Shown: positions 36,343-47,760, counted from the stretch's first letter. The stretch: DNA of 64,000 nucleotides from Rhizophagus irregularis (GCF_026210795.1 NC_089442.1:1550001-1614000); one strand, 5' to 3'. Notes: generated from the sequence alone by a model not told the origin. Translations and numbers: made by a program.

Positions 36343-37596
36343 ATGGATACCACCACATATTATTCATTAATACGATTTTTGACGGATTTATCATTACCAA
36401 CAGACATGACAAAAAAACAACAAGATGCAATAAGACGAAAAGCCCGATACTTTATTGTATTGAATGATCAGTTATACAAAAGAAATAAAAACAACCCAAA
36501 TAGACCTATTAAGGTTGTGAAAGAAAATGAAATTGGAGAAATTTTACATTTTACCCATTCGGATCCGCTGGCCGGACACTTTTCATTAGACGAAACTTAT
36601 AGGCGAGTAAAAGTTCGCTATTACTGGCCGCAGATGTACGAAGACGTTCGTAGATATGTACGAACTTGCGACGAGTGCCAAAGAAGGGGGAAAAATCGAC
36701 GTGTAGAACCTCTACACCCGATCAAAGTTGGAATGCCTTTTGACAGGATAGGCATAGATATCGTAGGACCCCTTCCCACAACAAAGAAAGGCAACAAGTA
36801 TATAGTTGTTGCCACTGAATATCTTACCAAATGGCCCGAGGCACGAGCCCTTCCTGATGCAAAAGCCTCTTCGGTCGTGTCTTTTTTCTATGAAGACATA
36901 ATCTGCCGCCACGGGTGCCCAAAAGAAATACTAACCGATCGTGGGTCCCATTTTGTTAATGAAATGTTAGATTCATTATGTGATGAGCTTGGGGTAAAAC
37001 ATCGATTATCAACTGCCTATCACCCCCAAACAAATGGTCTTGTGGAGCGTTTTAATAGGACATTGTGTGAAGCGTTGGCGAAATTTTCAAATGAAAATCA
37101 TGATGATTGGGACATGTATGTGTCCTCTGCTTTGTTTGCATATCGTGTAAGAAAGCAAAGCACCACGTGTCACGAACCATTTTATCTCATGTATGGAAGA
37201 GATGCCGTTCTACCTGTAGATTTTGCAGTAAAGACTATGCAAGCTGAACTGCATGAAGGAGATTCACAAGATGATTTATTGGCTAGAATACGCATGCTTA
37301 CTGGAAGAGTCACAGAAGACAGATTGATGACTCAAGATGCCATATATGAAGCACAACAGCAGCAGAAGCAGCGTCATGATGAAAATCTTGTGAGAATATT
37401 TTACAAGATTGGTGATCTTGTATTATTATATAAAAGTCAGCTGAGGGGAAAGAAAAAGCTGCAAGACTGTTGGAAGGGTCCTTATTACATTCACGAGGAT
37501 TTGGGGAACGGAGTTTACAAATTAAGGACATTACAAGGAGACATTTTAAAAACCCCAGTAAATTCGGAACGTTTGAAACTTTACAATCAACGGTGA
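36343..37596 (+). CDS. Ty3 integrase, separate reading frame, 417 aa
   Basis: The N-terminal zinc-binding HHCC module is visible (HFTHSDPLAGHFS, then CDECQRRG). The catalytic core has DIVGPL, LTDRGSHF and VERFN for the D,D,E residues, and HPQTNG. The C-terminal part ends with KGPYYIHEDLGNGVYKL, a chromatin-facing SH3-like segment as in other Ty3 integrases. In normal elements this is the end of Pol. Here it lies 94 bases past the RNase H stop in another frame, with a stop upstream of its ATG. A third frame in the gap (NGLPIIDLTEWIPP) looks like the lost linker, so indels seem to have broken the polyprotein. The gap has no AG acceptor, so splicing is unlikely. Confidence 0.9.
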   Translation: MDTTTYYSLIRFLTDLSLPTDMTKKQQDAIRRKARYFIVLNDQLYKRNKNNPNRPIKVVKENEIGEILHFTHSDPLAGHFSLDETYRRVKVRYYWPQMYEDVRRYVRTCDECQRRGKNRRVEPLHPIKVGMPFDRIGIDIVGPLPTTKKGNKYIVVATEYLTKWPEARALPDAKASSVVSFFYEDIICRHGCPKEILTDRGSHFVNEMLDSLCDELGVKHRLSTAYHPQTNGLVERFNRTLCEALAKFSNENHDDWDMYVSSALFAYRVRKQSTTCHEPFYLMYGRDAVLPVDFAVKTMQAELHEGDSQDDLLARIRMLTGRVTEDRLMTQDAIYEAQQQQKQRHDENLVRIFYKIGDLVLLYKSQLRGKKKLQDCWKGPYYIHEDLGNGVYKLRTLQGDILKTPVNSERLKLYNQR

Positions 37597-37748
37597 TAAC
37601 GTAATGCATATATGTACATAATGTATTACAAATAATTAGACCGAAGATCATTTTTTTTTTGGGGATTAATATGTTTAATGTTTAATGAAAAAACATATAT
37701 ATATATACATTTTTTTTTATCATTTTTTTTATTATTTTTATTATTAGT

Positions 37749-38174
37749 ATGGAACCCTATCAAAGTATCCTAGAAGATTTACTACAAACAACTCCAGTTG
37801 AAGTGACACCTTTTCCACTTCCCTATGAACCTAATATGAAGCCTGAAAGAAAATTTGAAATTCTTTGTAATGCTTTGAACCGGATTAAGCATTTTAACAA
37901 TCGGCTTTTACTCCTTGTTCACTTATATTATTTGGGTCGATTTTTGGAAAAAGAAACTGAGTCCAGTGTGCAGCGCAGTTACTTTGTGCGACAGTTAACT
38001 GCACATTACAGGACCTCTGCTACTAGGATTTTTTATATTTTCGAAATTCCAGGAGCCAAACAAATTATGAGAACTAAAAAGACCAACGTATCATTGCTGA
38101 GAGAACTTAACACTCAAGAATATCAAGGTTTAGTTCTACGAGCTTCGGAAATTTTCAACGGAGTTGAAAATTAG
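37749..38174 (+). CDS. Accessory ORF between integrase and 3' LTR, 141 aa
   Basis: This intact ATG-started frame lies downstream of integrase and ends 11 bases before the LTR, on the element's coding strand. The protein is predicted to be alpha-helical, with no signal peptide, membrane helix, zinc finger or coiled coil that I can see. Notable stretches are ILCNALNRIKHFNNRLLLLV, YFVRQLTAHYRTSATRIFYI and LLRELNTQEYQG. Ty3 elements with extra genes usually carry envelope-like ORFs here, but this one lacks the membrane segment expected of an envelope protein. The composition matches gag and pol rather than host intergenic DNA. It could be a captured gene or a regulator of the element. I recognise no family. 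Confidence 0.75.
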   Translation: MEPYQSILEDLLQTTPVEVTPFPLPYEPNMKPERKFEILCNALNRIKHFNNRLLLLVHLYYLGRFLEKETESSVQRSYFVRQLTAHYRTSATRIFYIFEIPGAKQIMRTKKTNVSLLRELNTQEYQGLVLRASEIFNGVEN

Positions 38175-38185
38175 GGAGGGGATGA
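38173..38185 (+). other. Polypurine tract
   Basis: AGGGAGGGGATGA sits directly against the 3' LTR, in the position of the plus-strand primer. It begins at the accessory ORF stop codon. Confidence 0.85.
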
Positions 38186-38660
38186 TGTCATGTGATCGTC
38201 ATGTGCCACTCCGAAATTGATCGATGTTGCAAATGTTTAACTTGATTGACATGTCGGACATAATTAATATGCCGAACATGATTAACATGTCGAACCTAAT
38301 CAACATGTTGGTTATGATCAACGTATTGAACATGTTAGTCATATTATACATAGTAAATATATTAAATTTCTTCTTATATGTATAATTTATTATAAATATA
38401 GGTCAATTTTCTTGTTGTAATAAAAAAGGGAAAAAATAAAGTTTTCATTTTTTTAAGTTATAAAGTGACAGTTTTTATCAAGTGAAATCCTTTATTCGTG
38501 TTTGGAGGTATATGCCGACGTACAGCGCTATACAACACGTCTGATCGGATAATTTTGATATATTGTTTAATATATTGTCTAATTATACACTAATTAACCT
38601 TCTGCTACCTAACCACATAAATTGCTTAATATTTTTAAGCGTAAAAGAACTGATACAACA
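38186..38660 (+). repeat. 3' LTR, 475 bp
   Basis: It has the same length, ends and internal sequence as the 5' LTR; no mismatch was found by eye. It is followed by GTAG, the target-site duplication. Confidence 0.95.
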
Positions 38661-38861
38661 GTAGGTATTAATAATACTGTTCATTACCGATGCATTATAT
38701 AGATAGTATCAAATTACCATTTAATAAAAAATTAAAAATTTTTAAGCAACTCTGATTCTTACTTTTTTTATCAAACTTTATTATTGAAATTTATCTCACG
38801 TACTATTTCGCTAAAAATCATTTAAATTAGCTTTTCTTAATTTCGTTCCTTATTTGATAAT

Positions 38862-40004
38862 TTATTGTTTTACTACAAAAGCTTCGACCTCCCAATTGTA
38901 TATGTATAATGTTCATGATAATGACAATTGTAATTAACATACAAACTATTATTTTGTATATATAAACTACGCTCTTCAAAATTACCCAAAATTATACGTG
39001 GTTTACGCGACTTAATTTCTTTTCTAAAATTTCTTTTCTAGAGTATCATCATTTTTTTTCAAAAAAAAAAATAAAAACTATATCTGCAGAAGAGATATAA
39101 TGATTTCCGATTTCATAAAGACTTCTTACTATATCGTACGATCAAATCCTACCAGATTATAACCACCAAATATTTTTCGCAAAATTTAACATTTAGTAGA
39201 AACTCAATTGGTTTCTGTAATTTACATTTTTTTTTTCTAATGAATTATTATTGATTCCATCTCTGCAGCCTTGATAAATAAGTTTCTATTAGAATTGGAC
39301 TATGATATTAGAAATAAATTTTGGTTTAATAATTTTCGATTCAAATTGAATCTTTCCAACTCGTGGAGTAAAATGGTTACTTTTTATAAAGTACCTTTAA
39401 AATAAAATTCTTCAATTTCTTCATAAATATGATTAAGAATAATACCTTTATAAAGTCCAACTTTATCGTATGAATCAGTAGGAGAAATTTCAACGAGTCT
39501 AATAAGAGGAATAAATTGACTTAAAGTTTTCTTTAATGCCTCATAATTCTCATTATTCTGCCTATTCTTACTTCTCAAACCAGGAGTTTGTTTAATACTC
39601 CATTTAATTAAAAAAATCCAATCGTCAATTTCACAGTCACCTTGTAACAGTAAACTACAGGAGGAAATTTTCGGTCATAGAATAGTCTTGTGGTTTTCTA
39701 TAGCGTATAAATAAACGCAGTATCAAGGACGAGAACAAAATTTTCTCGAACCTAGGTTGTCCATTTCTTAATTAAATAATTTTGAACATGTTCAAATAAT
39801 TCTTCAAAGAGTATTTATCTCATCATATGCAACTAGAAGCCCAAGAATATCTTCTCCCGGATACTTTTCAATTCAAGTTCACCTGTGTAAACGTAAAATT
39901 ACTGAATATTATCGAAATTAAATATTATTGTTTTCGTCAACTTGAATAATAACATTAAAATCATCTGCATTAAAGTAAAATCTTTTGTAAAATATTGAAG
40001 TCAT
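38862..40004 (-). pseudogene. BTB-TLDc pseudogene B (subfamily 1)
   Basis: The start codon and MTSIF leader survive at 40004, and the end VEAF.VKQ at about 38862. Between them, a deletion removes the second half of the BTB domain together with the intron: similarity jumps from VILR to YTGEL. Several stops and frameshifts follow in the BACK part. The longest clean stretch, 39578-39384, has NYEALKKTL, FIPLIRLVEISPT and YEEIEEFYFKGTL. The TLDc part is broken by stops. A CACGTG at 40116-40121 marks the old promoter. It lies between the retrotransposon and gene C. Confidence 0.85.
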
Positions 40005-40411
40005 TTTACAAATCAAACACAATTAAAATTTGAATGTATTAATTGTGAACTGTATCTAGGGTGTAGGCCGTACATATTCATATTTCTTTTTGTAATTTAA
40101 TGTAATTGGAACAAACACGTGGTACCGTTGCTATGTATATACCGAATCAGCCAACCTAAGTTTGAATCAGTGGTCGACCATTCCTTTTTTTAATAATTCC
40201 AGGCGGAATTACTACGTAATTCTGGCCCGGAAGAGATGCGCTAATTTCACAGATTATATAATTCCTTTTGCGAATCGTTAAAAAAAAAATGGCAATGAAG
40301 TAATTTATTTATAAAATCCAATATTTATCATTCAACTTTTTAGACAATTTATTACAAAATTCTCCTGATTTAATTATAAATTTAACACTAATATTTATAA
40401 ATTATAACTAT

Positions 40412-42119
40412 CTACGTATTTAATTTCAGTTCAAAAGCTTCGATTTCTTCAACTTCATGATTCCCATAATAATTATCTTCTTCAACTTCTTCAACTTCTT
40501 CGAATCGACCTATATTGTGATTATTCGTTAAAAATTCATTATTATTCCTTTTTAAGCCTTCATAATAACCGGTATAACCTAAAGAGAGACGATCGTTCTC
40601 TAACGCTAGGTCGCCTCCACCAAAGTTGACTCCATTCCCAAGATAATTATAAATGGCACATGATGAATTAACCACGCGACTAATCTTCATATTTTTAATA
40701 TCTTCATTATTTTCAAACGAAAATATGAAACTTCCCGCAGACGGTAAATATTGATTATATTGGTTATGATGGTTATGACGGTTATGACGAGAATAACCAC
40801 CATATTTATAATAATCATAATTTATACCCCTATAATTTAAACCGTTATCATCCAAACCATAATTTATACCGTCATTATAATTTATACTGTTATCATTCCA
40901 TCCGATAGGATTATACCCACCAAATATTTTTTCAGAACCTTTAACTTTGGTTAAAATCAAAATTGCTCCTCTTCCAGCACATCTATTTCGAATAATATTA
41001 TCTCCATCACGACTTCTACGATAAATAAGGTCAAATTTATAATCCGCATCCTTCTTATTGCGATTATAATTTGGATCTTTTCCTTCAATCCAATTAATAA
41101 TTATTCTGGATAGCTTTGGCTTGACGATACATGATTCAATTTTCTGGATTATTCCTATTCGTGGAGGTAAAGTGGTTATTCTTGGTAAGTTGCCTTTAAA
41201 ATAATATTCTTCAATTTCTTCATAAATATGATTAGGAATAATAGCTTTATAAGGTCGAACTTTATCAAAATAATCAGTAGAAGAAATTCCAACAAACCGA
41301 ACAAGAGGAATAAATTTATTTAAAGTTTTCTTTAATGCCTCAAAATTCCTATTATTCCATTTGCTATTCCTAATTCTCAAACCAGGGGTTTGTTTGATAC
41401 CCCATTTAATTAGACTATTCCAAACAATAATTTCTTCAATCTGTAAATCGTTCCGTTCAAGCAAACCATATAAGATATCTTTATTTAACGAGAGAAAGTT
41501 TTTTGAAGTAAAAAATGGTTGTGGATCTTCACAAATAGATTCAAGACAATAATCTTTTAGTTTCTTACAGCTTTTAAGATCAAATACAGAATGAAGGACA
41601 AGAACAAAATTTTTCCTAATCCAATCTGCTTGTTTTTCAATTAAATAATCTTGAACATGTTTAAATAATTCTTTAAGAAGTAGTTCATTAGTTGCAACAA
41701 GAAGTTCAAGAATATCTATGCTTGATGTATTTGTTAAATCCACTTCACCTGTATACATATACCTTTTTGTAGAGGGAAATAATTTAAGACATTGTAAAGA
41801 TTATAACAACGTTTGTTTTTCGTTATATTACATACCTGATAATTATTTTGAAAACAGAAGGATTAATATTTGGTTTTTTGAACTCCATCACATTATTATT
41901 ACTCAATCCGTCTGTTGAAGCTACAAAAGTAGTTTGATATTCCTTCTTTGAAAACGCATTTTTAAAATAAGGTGAACGAGATCTAAGAATATGAGAGTGC
42001 GCACGAAACTCCTTTATATCTTGATTTTTTCCAACCACAATAACTACATTATAATCATCTGAATCATCTAATACTAATGAAAGATCTTGTGAAAGGCTCG
42101 AATAAAATTTTGAAACCAT
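40412..42119 (-). CDS. BTB-BACK-TLDc protein C, 2 exons, 544 aa (subfamily 2)
   Basis: Exons are 42119-41836 and 41762-40412, GT-AG, frame kept (IIIR then YMYTGEVDL). The BTB domain occupies residues 1-115 (YNVVIVVGK, EFRAHSHILRSRS) with the subfamily-2 insert QTTFVASTDG. BACK follows (WIRKNFVLVLHSVF, LIKWGIKQTPG). TLDc is at about 320-530 (IFGGYNPIGW, FIFSFENNEDIKNMKISRV, VNFGGGDLALENDRLSL). Compared with E, it has a longer TLDc loop made of GINYG, GLNYRG and HNRHNHHNQYNQY repeats, and an acidic EEVEEVEEDNYY stretch near the end, both from short tandem repeats. Likely a cullin-3 adaptor by family. The inverted counterpart G has decayed. Confidence 0.9.
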
Positions 42120-42177
42120 TTTTTTTTTCTTTCCTTGTTTTTTTTTGCACGTTTAAAATATTAATTAAACGTGGTTT

Positions 42178-42231
42178 CTTAAGCGCCCGTAGCAGGTGGC
42201 AATAAGGATCCGCACACATTATTTAAGTAAA
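42178..42231 (-). promoter_or_regulatory. Upstream elements of gene C
   Basis: On the minus strand, TTTACTTAAATAA (42231 side) and CTGCTACGGGCGCTTAA (42195 side) lie 60-110 bp upstream of the ATG. The same pair occurs upstream of E and G, the other subfamily-2 genes, but not of subfamily 1. This suggests a shared promoter or operator. No factor is known. Confidence 0.5.
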
Positions 42232-43234
42232 ATCCCGTATATTGTTTCTATAATTTATCTAGCAGATTCTTTTTGATTATGTATGCAAATTGTGACATAT
42301 TATAGGCGTAAGATAAAAAAATACACAAAGAAAAATATAGAAAATATAAACATTACGAAATAATTAGTATGTACTTGTGTAAAAAAAACCTTAACTAGCT
42401 AAAGCCGGTTAACCAAGAGATTTAACTAACAGGAAATGGAATGTCATAGTACTCTCTCGAATGTCATGTAAAGAGATGTTACCTAATTCACATTTTTTTG
42501 TTATTTAGTACGAAATTCTTTTTTTATATATGAAACGAACAAGGTTAGTTGAATAATAAAAATTATAATCATGGGTCATACCCTTCAACAAGAAATATTA
42601 TGTATCAAATAACTTCCACCACGTCGATTAGACTATAAAACGTCTTCTTATCGTGAATAAAATTTGAATCCTATCTTTTAATTAAAATAATTTCTGTTTG
42701 TAGAAATCGTTAATCAATATTAATTAGCTTATTAATGAGCAAAAAAAGTATCTATTACTCTGAGTTATATAACATATAATGATGCTTCTACGTTGATAAA
42801 ATTAATATTTGAAGTTAATACTGTAAAGGATCCGCAGAAAATAGGAATCTGGTTTGGCGTCAAATAAAAGTAAAATATTATGTGAAAAAATTATTTTAAA
42901 ATAGACTATTTGAAACTTTGGGATAAATATTTATTAATAATCGGTATCAGAAAAAAAATTACTAGTGATCGATATAAATTTGCACCGAAATCATTTATAA
43001 ATTTTTTGCAATTGGCTCAGGATCACGAATTGATAATGTAACCGCTACATTAGGTCACACACGCCCAAAGTATCACACCACTTTTACCACCGTTGCACAA
43101 TAGTTAGTAAAAATAATGCTAAATTTAAGACGGGACATGAGAACTTTTTAATATAAATTTTAAATCTTTTTAAATAATTATAGAACGATATAAAAGATTA
43201 TAGGAGCTGTGACAATAACATTTAATAAATATAA
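42232..43234. other. D-C intergenic region
   Basis: This has no gene. It matches the F-G intergenic region (49515-50308) as reverse complement, for example GGTCATACCC against GGGTGTGACCC, CTATTCACGATAAGAAG-like sequence, and the GTCACAGCTCCTATAAT stretch after D. It is part of the inverted duplication. Confidence 0.65.
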
Positions 43235-44430
43235 CTATTTAAACTGAAAGCTTCGATTTCTTCAACTTCTATATCATCATAAAAAAATCATCTATATCAC
43301 TATTTCTTGTTACTAAATTTTCATTATTCCCGCTATAGAGTAATGACAAATAACCATAACCATTTTCTAAATTTGAATCACTTCCACCAAAACTAACACC
43401 GTTTAACTAATTTTCATTTGAAAATAATGAGGATGCTAAGGATATGATTGAAGTTGTTGTTGAGATTAAGGTTGATGCAGCTCTTGCGGTTGATTCGAAT
43501 AAATATTGATTATATCGGTCAGGATAATGATAATATATCTAGATAGTTTTGGCTCGATAATGGTTGATTCAATTTTTTGGATTATTCCATTTCATGAAGG
43601 TTAAGTGGTTGTTATTGGTAAAGTACCTTAAAAATAAAATTCTTCAATTTTTTCATAAATATGATTAAGAATAATACTAGAATAATACCTTTATAAAGTC
43701 CAACTCTATCGTATTAATCAGGAAAAATTTCGACGAATCTATAAGATGAATAGATTTACTAGAGTTTTTTTTATACCTCATAATTCGCATTTTGTTTAAT
43801 ACTCCATTTAATTAAACAATTTCAAACGACAATGTCATCTCGTATAAACACGATATCAAGGACGAGAACAAAATTTTCTCGAACATAGGTTGTTCGTTTC
43901 TTAATTAAATATTTTTGAACATGTTTAAATAATTCTTCAAGGAGCATCTCATCAGATGCAACTAAAAGCCCAATAATATCTTCTCCTGAATACTTTTTAG
44001 TTCACCTGTGGAAATATATCAAAAATATATATATATATATATATATATAATTTTGAATTATAATAAGCCAACCGCCGATATTCATTAGAACTATAATATA
44101 GCTTACCTTAAAATCATATTAAGTTATATTTGGTTTATTATATAGAATCATGTCATCTTTTTTTTGCCATCCATTCATTAGAGAGTGCACTTTTAAAGTA
44201 TCACGTAAAATTACCGAATGTACTCTAATATTGTTATTTTCGCCGACTTGTTTAGTACATGTTGTATAAAAAAAAAAATCCTTTGCAAGACAGACCGATG
44301 GTCTCTTGGTCGGTCTGATCCTACTGCGCCACAAATGAGTAAGGCCCGCAGTCTAGTCCTACAAAAAGCTTAGATTACCTGTTAAAGTAAAATCTTTCGA
44401 AAGATTGGAATAAAATAAAATTTTAATTGA
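43235..44430 (-). pseudogene. BTB-TLDc pseudogene D (subfamily 1), rearranged
   Basis: Relics of all parts are present: the leader (SNLSKDF-like, near 44400), VGENNNI.VHSVILR, KKDDMILYNKPNIT, the BACK part with many stops, and the end EAFSLN near 43240. The start codon is lost. About 36 coding bases are replaced by a foreign insert of about 125 bp at 44262-44385. Near 43408-43500 a piece of the TLDc part (FSFENNEDAKDM) lies on the plus strand, so an internal segment has been inverted. It is the inverted-duplication partner of intact gene F. Confidence 0.85.
44262..44385 (-). mobile_element. SINE-like insert with tRNA-type A box
   Basis: On the minus strand the insert contains TGGCGCAGTAGG, a good match to a tRNA A box, then a hairpin (CAGACCGA paired with TCGGTCTG) and a run of eleven T, a possible polymerase III terminator. 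I could not find a convincing B box, so this is not a tRNA gene. A tRNA-derived SINE fragment is the best guess. It interrupts the BTB exon of pseudogene D. Confidence 0.4.
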
Positions 44431-44439
44431 AAGAGGATA

Positions 44440-44843
44440 AGGCCATATTTATATATTATTAATGTAAGTAGAACAAACACGTGGTCGATTTTTCAATATG
44501 GTTACGCCATTTTCTATTCACTTTTATTGGCCAACATTTATTTTCTTTATTACACTAAAAGCTCTAAAAGTAATTCAACCTTTAAATACTTTATTCGTTC
44601 AATTTCTAATTCAAACTGCACTGCGGCCAGATTTACGTTGAAGGTTGAATTTCAGCGTATGTAATTCTCGTGCGAATTAATGTATTTAGGCGTAAAAAAT
44701 TGGTAATAAAAGTAATTTATTTATGAAATACAATATTTATTATCCAACTTTTTATTCAAATATACATTATCACCTACTTTTTAATAGAAAAAATTTATTA
44801 CAAAAGTCCTGATTTAATTATAAATTTAACACTAAGTTAATAT
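44440..44843. other. Promoter remnant of D and 3' flank of E
   Basis: CACGTG at 44478-44483 and a TATAAATA on the minus strand near 44450 match the subfamily-1 promoter layout. Positions 44560-44843 match the 3' flank of G (51902-52160), including AATCTGGCCGCA and AAAAAGTAGGTGATAA blocks. No gene. Confidence 0.55.
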
Positions 44844-46439
44844 TTATAAATTAGAATGAGTAACTACTCTAAAGGCTTCGATTTCTTCAACTTCATACTG
44901 ATCTCTATAATAATTACTATTCATCAAAAATTCATCATTATTCCTATTTAAGCATTCATAATAACCGGTATAACTTAAAGAAAGACGGTCGTTCTCTAAC
45001 GCTAGGTCGCCTCCGCCAAAGTTAATTCCATTCCCAAGATGATTAAAAATGGCATATGATGAATTAACTACACGACTAATCTCCATATTTTTAATATCTT
45101 CATTATTTTCAAACGAAAATATGAAACTTTCTGTAGTGGATAAATATTGATTAATTTGTTTGGGATAATGAAAATTTTTACGATTATATTTTTTATCGGC
45201 ATCATCCCAACCGATAGGATTATATCCACCAAATATTTTTTCAGAATATTTAACTTTAATTAAAATCAAAACTGCTCCTTTTCCAGCGCATCTCTTTCGA
45301 ATAATATTTTTCCCGTCACGACTTCTACGATAAATAAGGTCAAAATTAAAAACAACATCTTTTTTATTACGATTGTAATTTGAATCTTTTCTTTCAATCC
45401 AATTAATGATTATTCTGGCTAGTTTCGGCTTGATAATGATCGATTCAATTTTCTGGAATCCTGTTCGTGGAGGTAAAGTGGCTGTTTTTGGTAAAGTACC
45501 TTTAAAATAATATTCTTCAATTTCTTCACAAATATTATTAGGAATAATAGCTTTGTAAGGTCGAACTTTATCAAAATATTCAATAGAAGAAATTTCAACA
45601 AACCGAATAAGAGGAATAAATTGATTTAAAGTTTCCTTTAATGCCTCAAAATCCCTATCATTCCATTTACTCCTATCGCTATTCCTAATTCCCAAACCGG
45701 GGGTTTGTTCAATACCCCATTTAATTAGACTATCCCAAACAACAATTTCTTCAATCTGTAAATCGTCTCGCTCAAGTAAACCATATAAGATATCTTTATT
45801 TAACGAGGAAAAGTTTTTTGAAGTGAAAAATGGCTTTGGATCCGCACAAATAGATTTAAGACAGTAATCTTTTAGTTTTTTACAACTTTCAAGACCAAAT
45901 ACGGAATGAAGGACGAGGACAAAATTTTTCTGAATCCAATTTGCTTGTTTTTCAATTAAGTAATCTTGAACATGTTTAAATAATTGTTTAAGGAGTAGTT
46001 CATCAGATGCAATTAGGAGTCCAAGAACATTTATGCCTGATGTGTTTGGTAAATCTACTTCACCCGTATACATATACCTTTTATAGAGGGAAATTAATTT
46101 ATATATTATGAGATTTAATTAACAACGTTCGTTTAATAGTTATATTACATACCTAAGAATTATTTCAAAAACAGCAGGATTAATATTTGGTTTTTTGAAC
46201 TTCATTACATTATCTATAGTAACCCATCCGTCTGCTGATGCTATAAAGGTAGTTTGGAATGCCCTTTTGAAAAATGCATTTTTGAAATAAAGTGAGCGAG
46301 CTCTAAGAATATACGAGTGTGCACGAAACTCCTTTATATTTTGATTTTTTCCAACCAAAATAGTTACATTACAATCATCTAAATCATTTAATATTAATGA
46401 AAGGTCTTGTGAAAGGCTCGAGTGAAATTTTGAAACCAT
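44844..46439 (-). CDS. BTB-BACK-TLDc protein E, 2 exons, 506 aa (subfamily 2)
   Basis: Exons are 46439-46153 and 46077-44844, GT-AG, frame kept (EIILR then YMYTGEVDLPN). BTB is at residues 1-116 (CNVTILVGK, EFRAHSYILRARS, TTFIASADGWV), BACK to about 255 (ANWIQKNFVLVLHSVF, CADPKPFFTSKNF, LIKWGIEQTPG), and TLDc at about 310-500 (KIFGGYNPIGW, FIFSFENNEDIKNMEISRV, INFGGGDLALENDRLSLSY). It ends VEEIEAFRVV. It is very close to C and G but lacks the expanded loop of C. It is intact. It sits at the centre of the inverted array, just before the orientation switches. Confidence 0.92.
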
Positions 46440-46505
46440 TATTATTTTTTTTTTCTTTGTACGAAAGTGGCTAAAATATCAGGTAATATTGGTTTTATTG
46501 GTTTT

Positions 46506-46571
46506 TTAAGCGCCTGTAGCAGGTAAACACAATTTATTTGATAATTGGTTATTCTTATTTAAGTAAAGTTG
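46506..46571 (-). promoter_or_regulatory. Upstream elements of gene E
   Basis: CTGCTACAGGCGCTTAA and CAACTTTACTTAAATAAG (minus strand) repeat the pair seen upstream of C and G at similar distances from the ATG. Confidence 0.5.
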
Positions 46572-46790
46572 AATCCAAAAAATACAGGTTTACCGCGCCG
46601 TTCCGATCCGCCCGCTTCTAAAAATAGATTTTATTTGTCACCACCATCACAGTTTCCGCAATCCATAAGTATCTGTGAGGACAGTTTTTTTCGTTAGTCA
46701 AAATCTATTTGTCACTCACTTAGTTGTTTCCACGGTCACGTGTTGGGACTGATTGGGACGTGTTTAATTAATAAAATCTATTTTTATAAG

Positions 46791-46852
46791 AAAATCCGGG
46801 CAATTACCCTGGATTGCACCAAGGTAGTAAGGTAGTACCTGGGATTTTGACC
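46791..46852. repeat. Small palindromic element, copy 1
   Basis: AAAATCCGGG at one end and CTGGGATTTTGACC at the other enclose ATTACCCTGGAT. A second copy is at 57868-57930. Both look like about 60-bp miniature elements. Confidence 0.6.
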
Positions 46853-47589
46853 AAATACTACCCCAGGCGACCGTGATGATCATTTAAAATTTTTGATTTT
46901 AGTCAGAATTATCTCTTAATACAGGCTGTAATTTTCAATATTTCAATATTTTTTAATGCTAATTTTTTTATAAATTCATAAATAAAATTCTGGTCTGGGC
47001 ACAGTCAGACCACATTTTCATATTTATTATAAGAACTTTTTTTTCGGATTTAAAATTAATTATAAACAAAATTAAAATTAAAATAATTTATTTTTATAAT
47101 TATTTTTTTAAGATATTTGTACAGGTGGAACTGAATTCGGGAGAGAGTATTTAGATAGTAATATTCTTGAGCTTTGAATTGTTTGAACGTGATCCAAAAT
47201 GACTAGTCACGTGCCATTTGGGTCATTATAACGTCAGAATCGTCAGATGGCCTAGTATTACGTGATCAAACATTGTTTCATAATTTGTAATAGAGATCGG
47301 GTAATAGATGGTTTCACCACATCTTCCTCTTTCTCCTCGCTTTCTGAATCTTAACGGTAGAATTAAAGATTATCTTAACCAACTTTCATAGAAGCAACAG
47401 AAAATGTATATTCCTTTATACAAAAATTACAAACTACTCACTTATTAGTGATGGAATTAATGTAAAAAACTCTAAAATTATGTGGCCTCAGTTTGCAAAT
47501 TTTGTATCGAAAAAGTATTAACGCGACTTATAAAGGCATAAATTATAGCAAATAAAAATTACTTAAATTTTATATTTTATATATAAGCT

Positions 47590-47760
47590 GTTTTTACCGT
47601 CTTATACTGTGCGAAAATGTACTGCATAAAATATTCCTGATCAAAGATTGATTACATCTTTTCAGGTGCTGGAATTACATAATATCTGCCGCATTATCCA
47701 TAAAAGAAAAGAAGTATTGTTATTGGTTCATTTCTACGTAAATCCGGAATCCGGATAAAA
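47590..47760. repeat. Repeat shared with 55395-55600 (inverted)
   Basis: Shared runs include CCGTCTTATACTGT, TTTCAGGTGCTGGAATTACA, CATTATCCATAAAAG and TATTGGTTCATTTCTACGT. Here it lies about 150 bp upstream of gene F; the other copy lies about 260 bp upstream of gene H, in opposite orientation. Confidence 0.7.

Larger units (their letters stand above)
31522..38660 (+). mobile_element. Complete Ty3-type LTR retrotransposon, 7.1 kb
   Basis: Two 475-bp LTRs enclose gag, pol and an extra ORF, with a primer-binding site and a polypurine tract. A 4-bp GTAG flanks both ends (31518-31521 and 38661-38664), as expected for a target-site duplication. The domain order protease, reverse transcriptase, RNase H, integrase is that of Ty3/Metaviridae. 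Visual comparison finds no difference between the LTRs, so the insertion is recent. Even so, pol has an in-frame stop and a frame break. The element is clearly GC-richer than the DNA around it. Confidence 0.95.

Noticed and set aside
44275-44340. A tRNA gene
   Set aside because: An A-box match and a hairpin are present but no B box or acceptor-stem pairing was found; called SINE-like instead.
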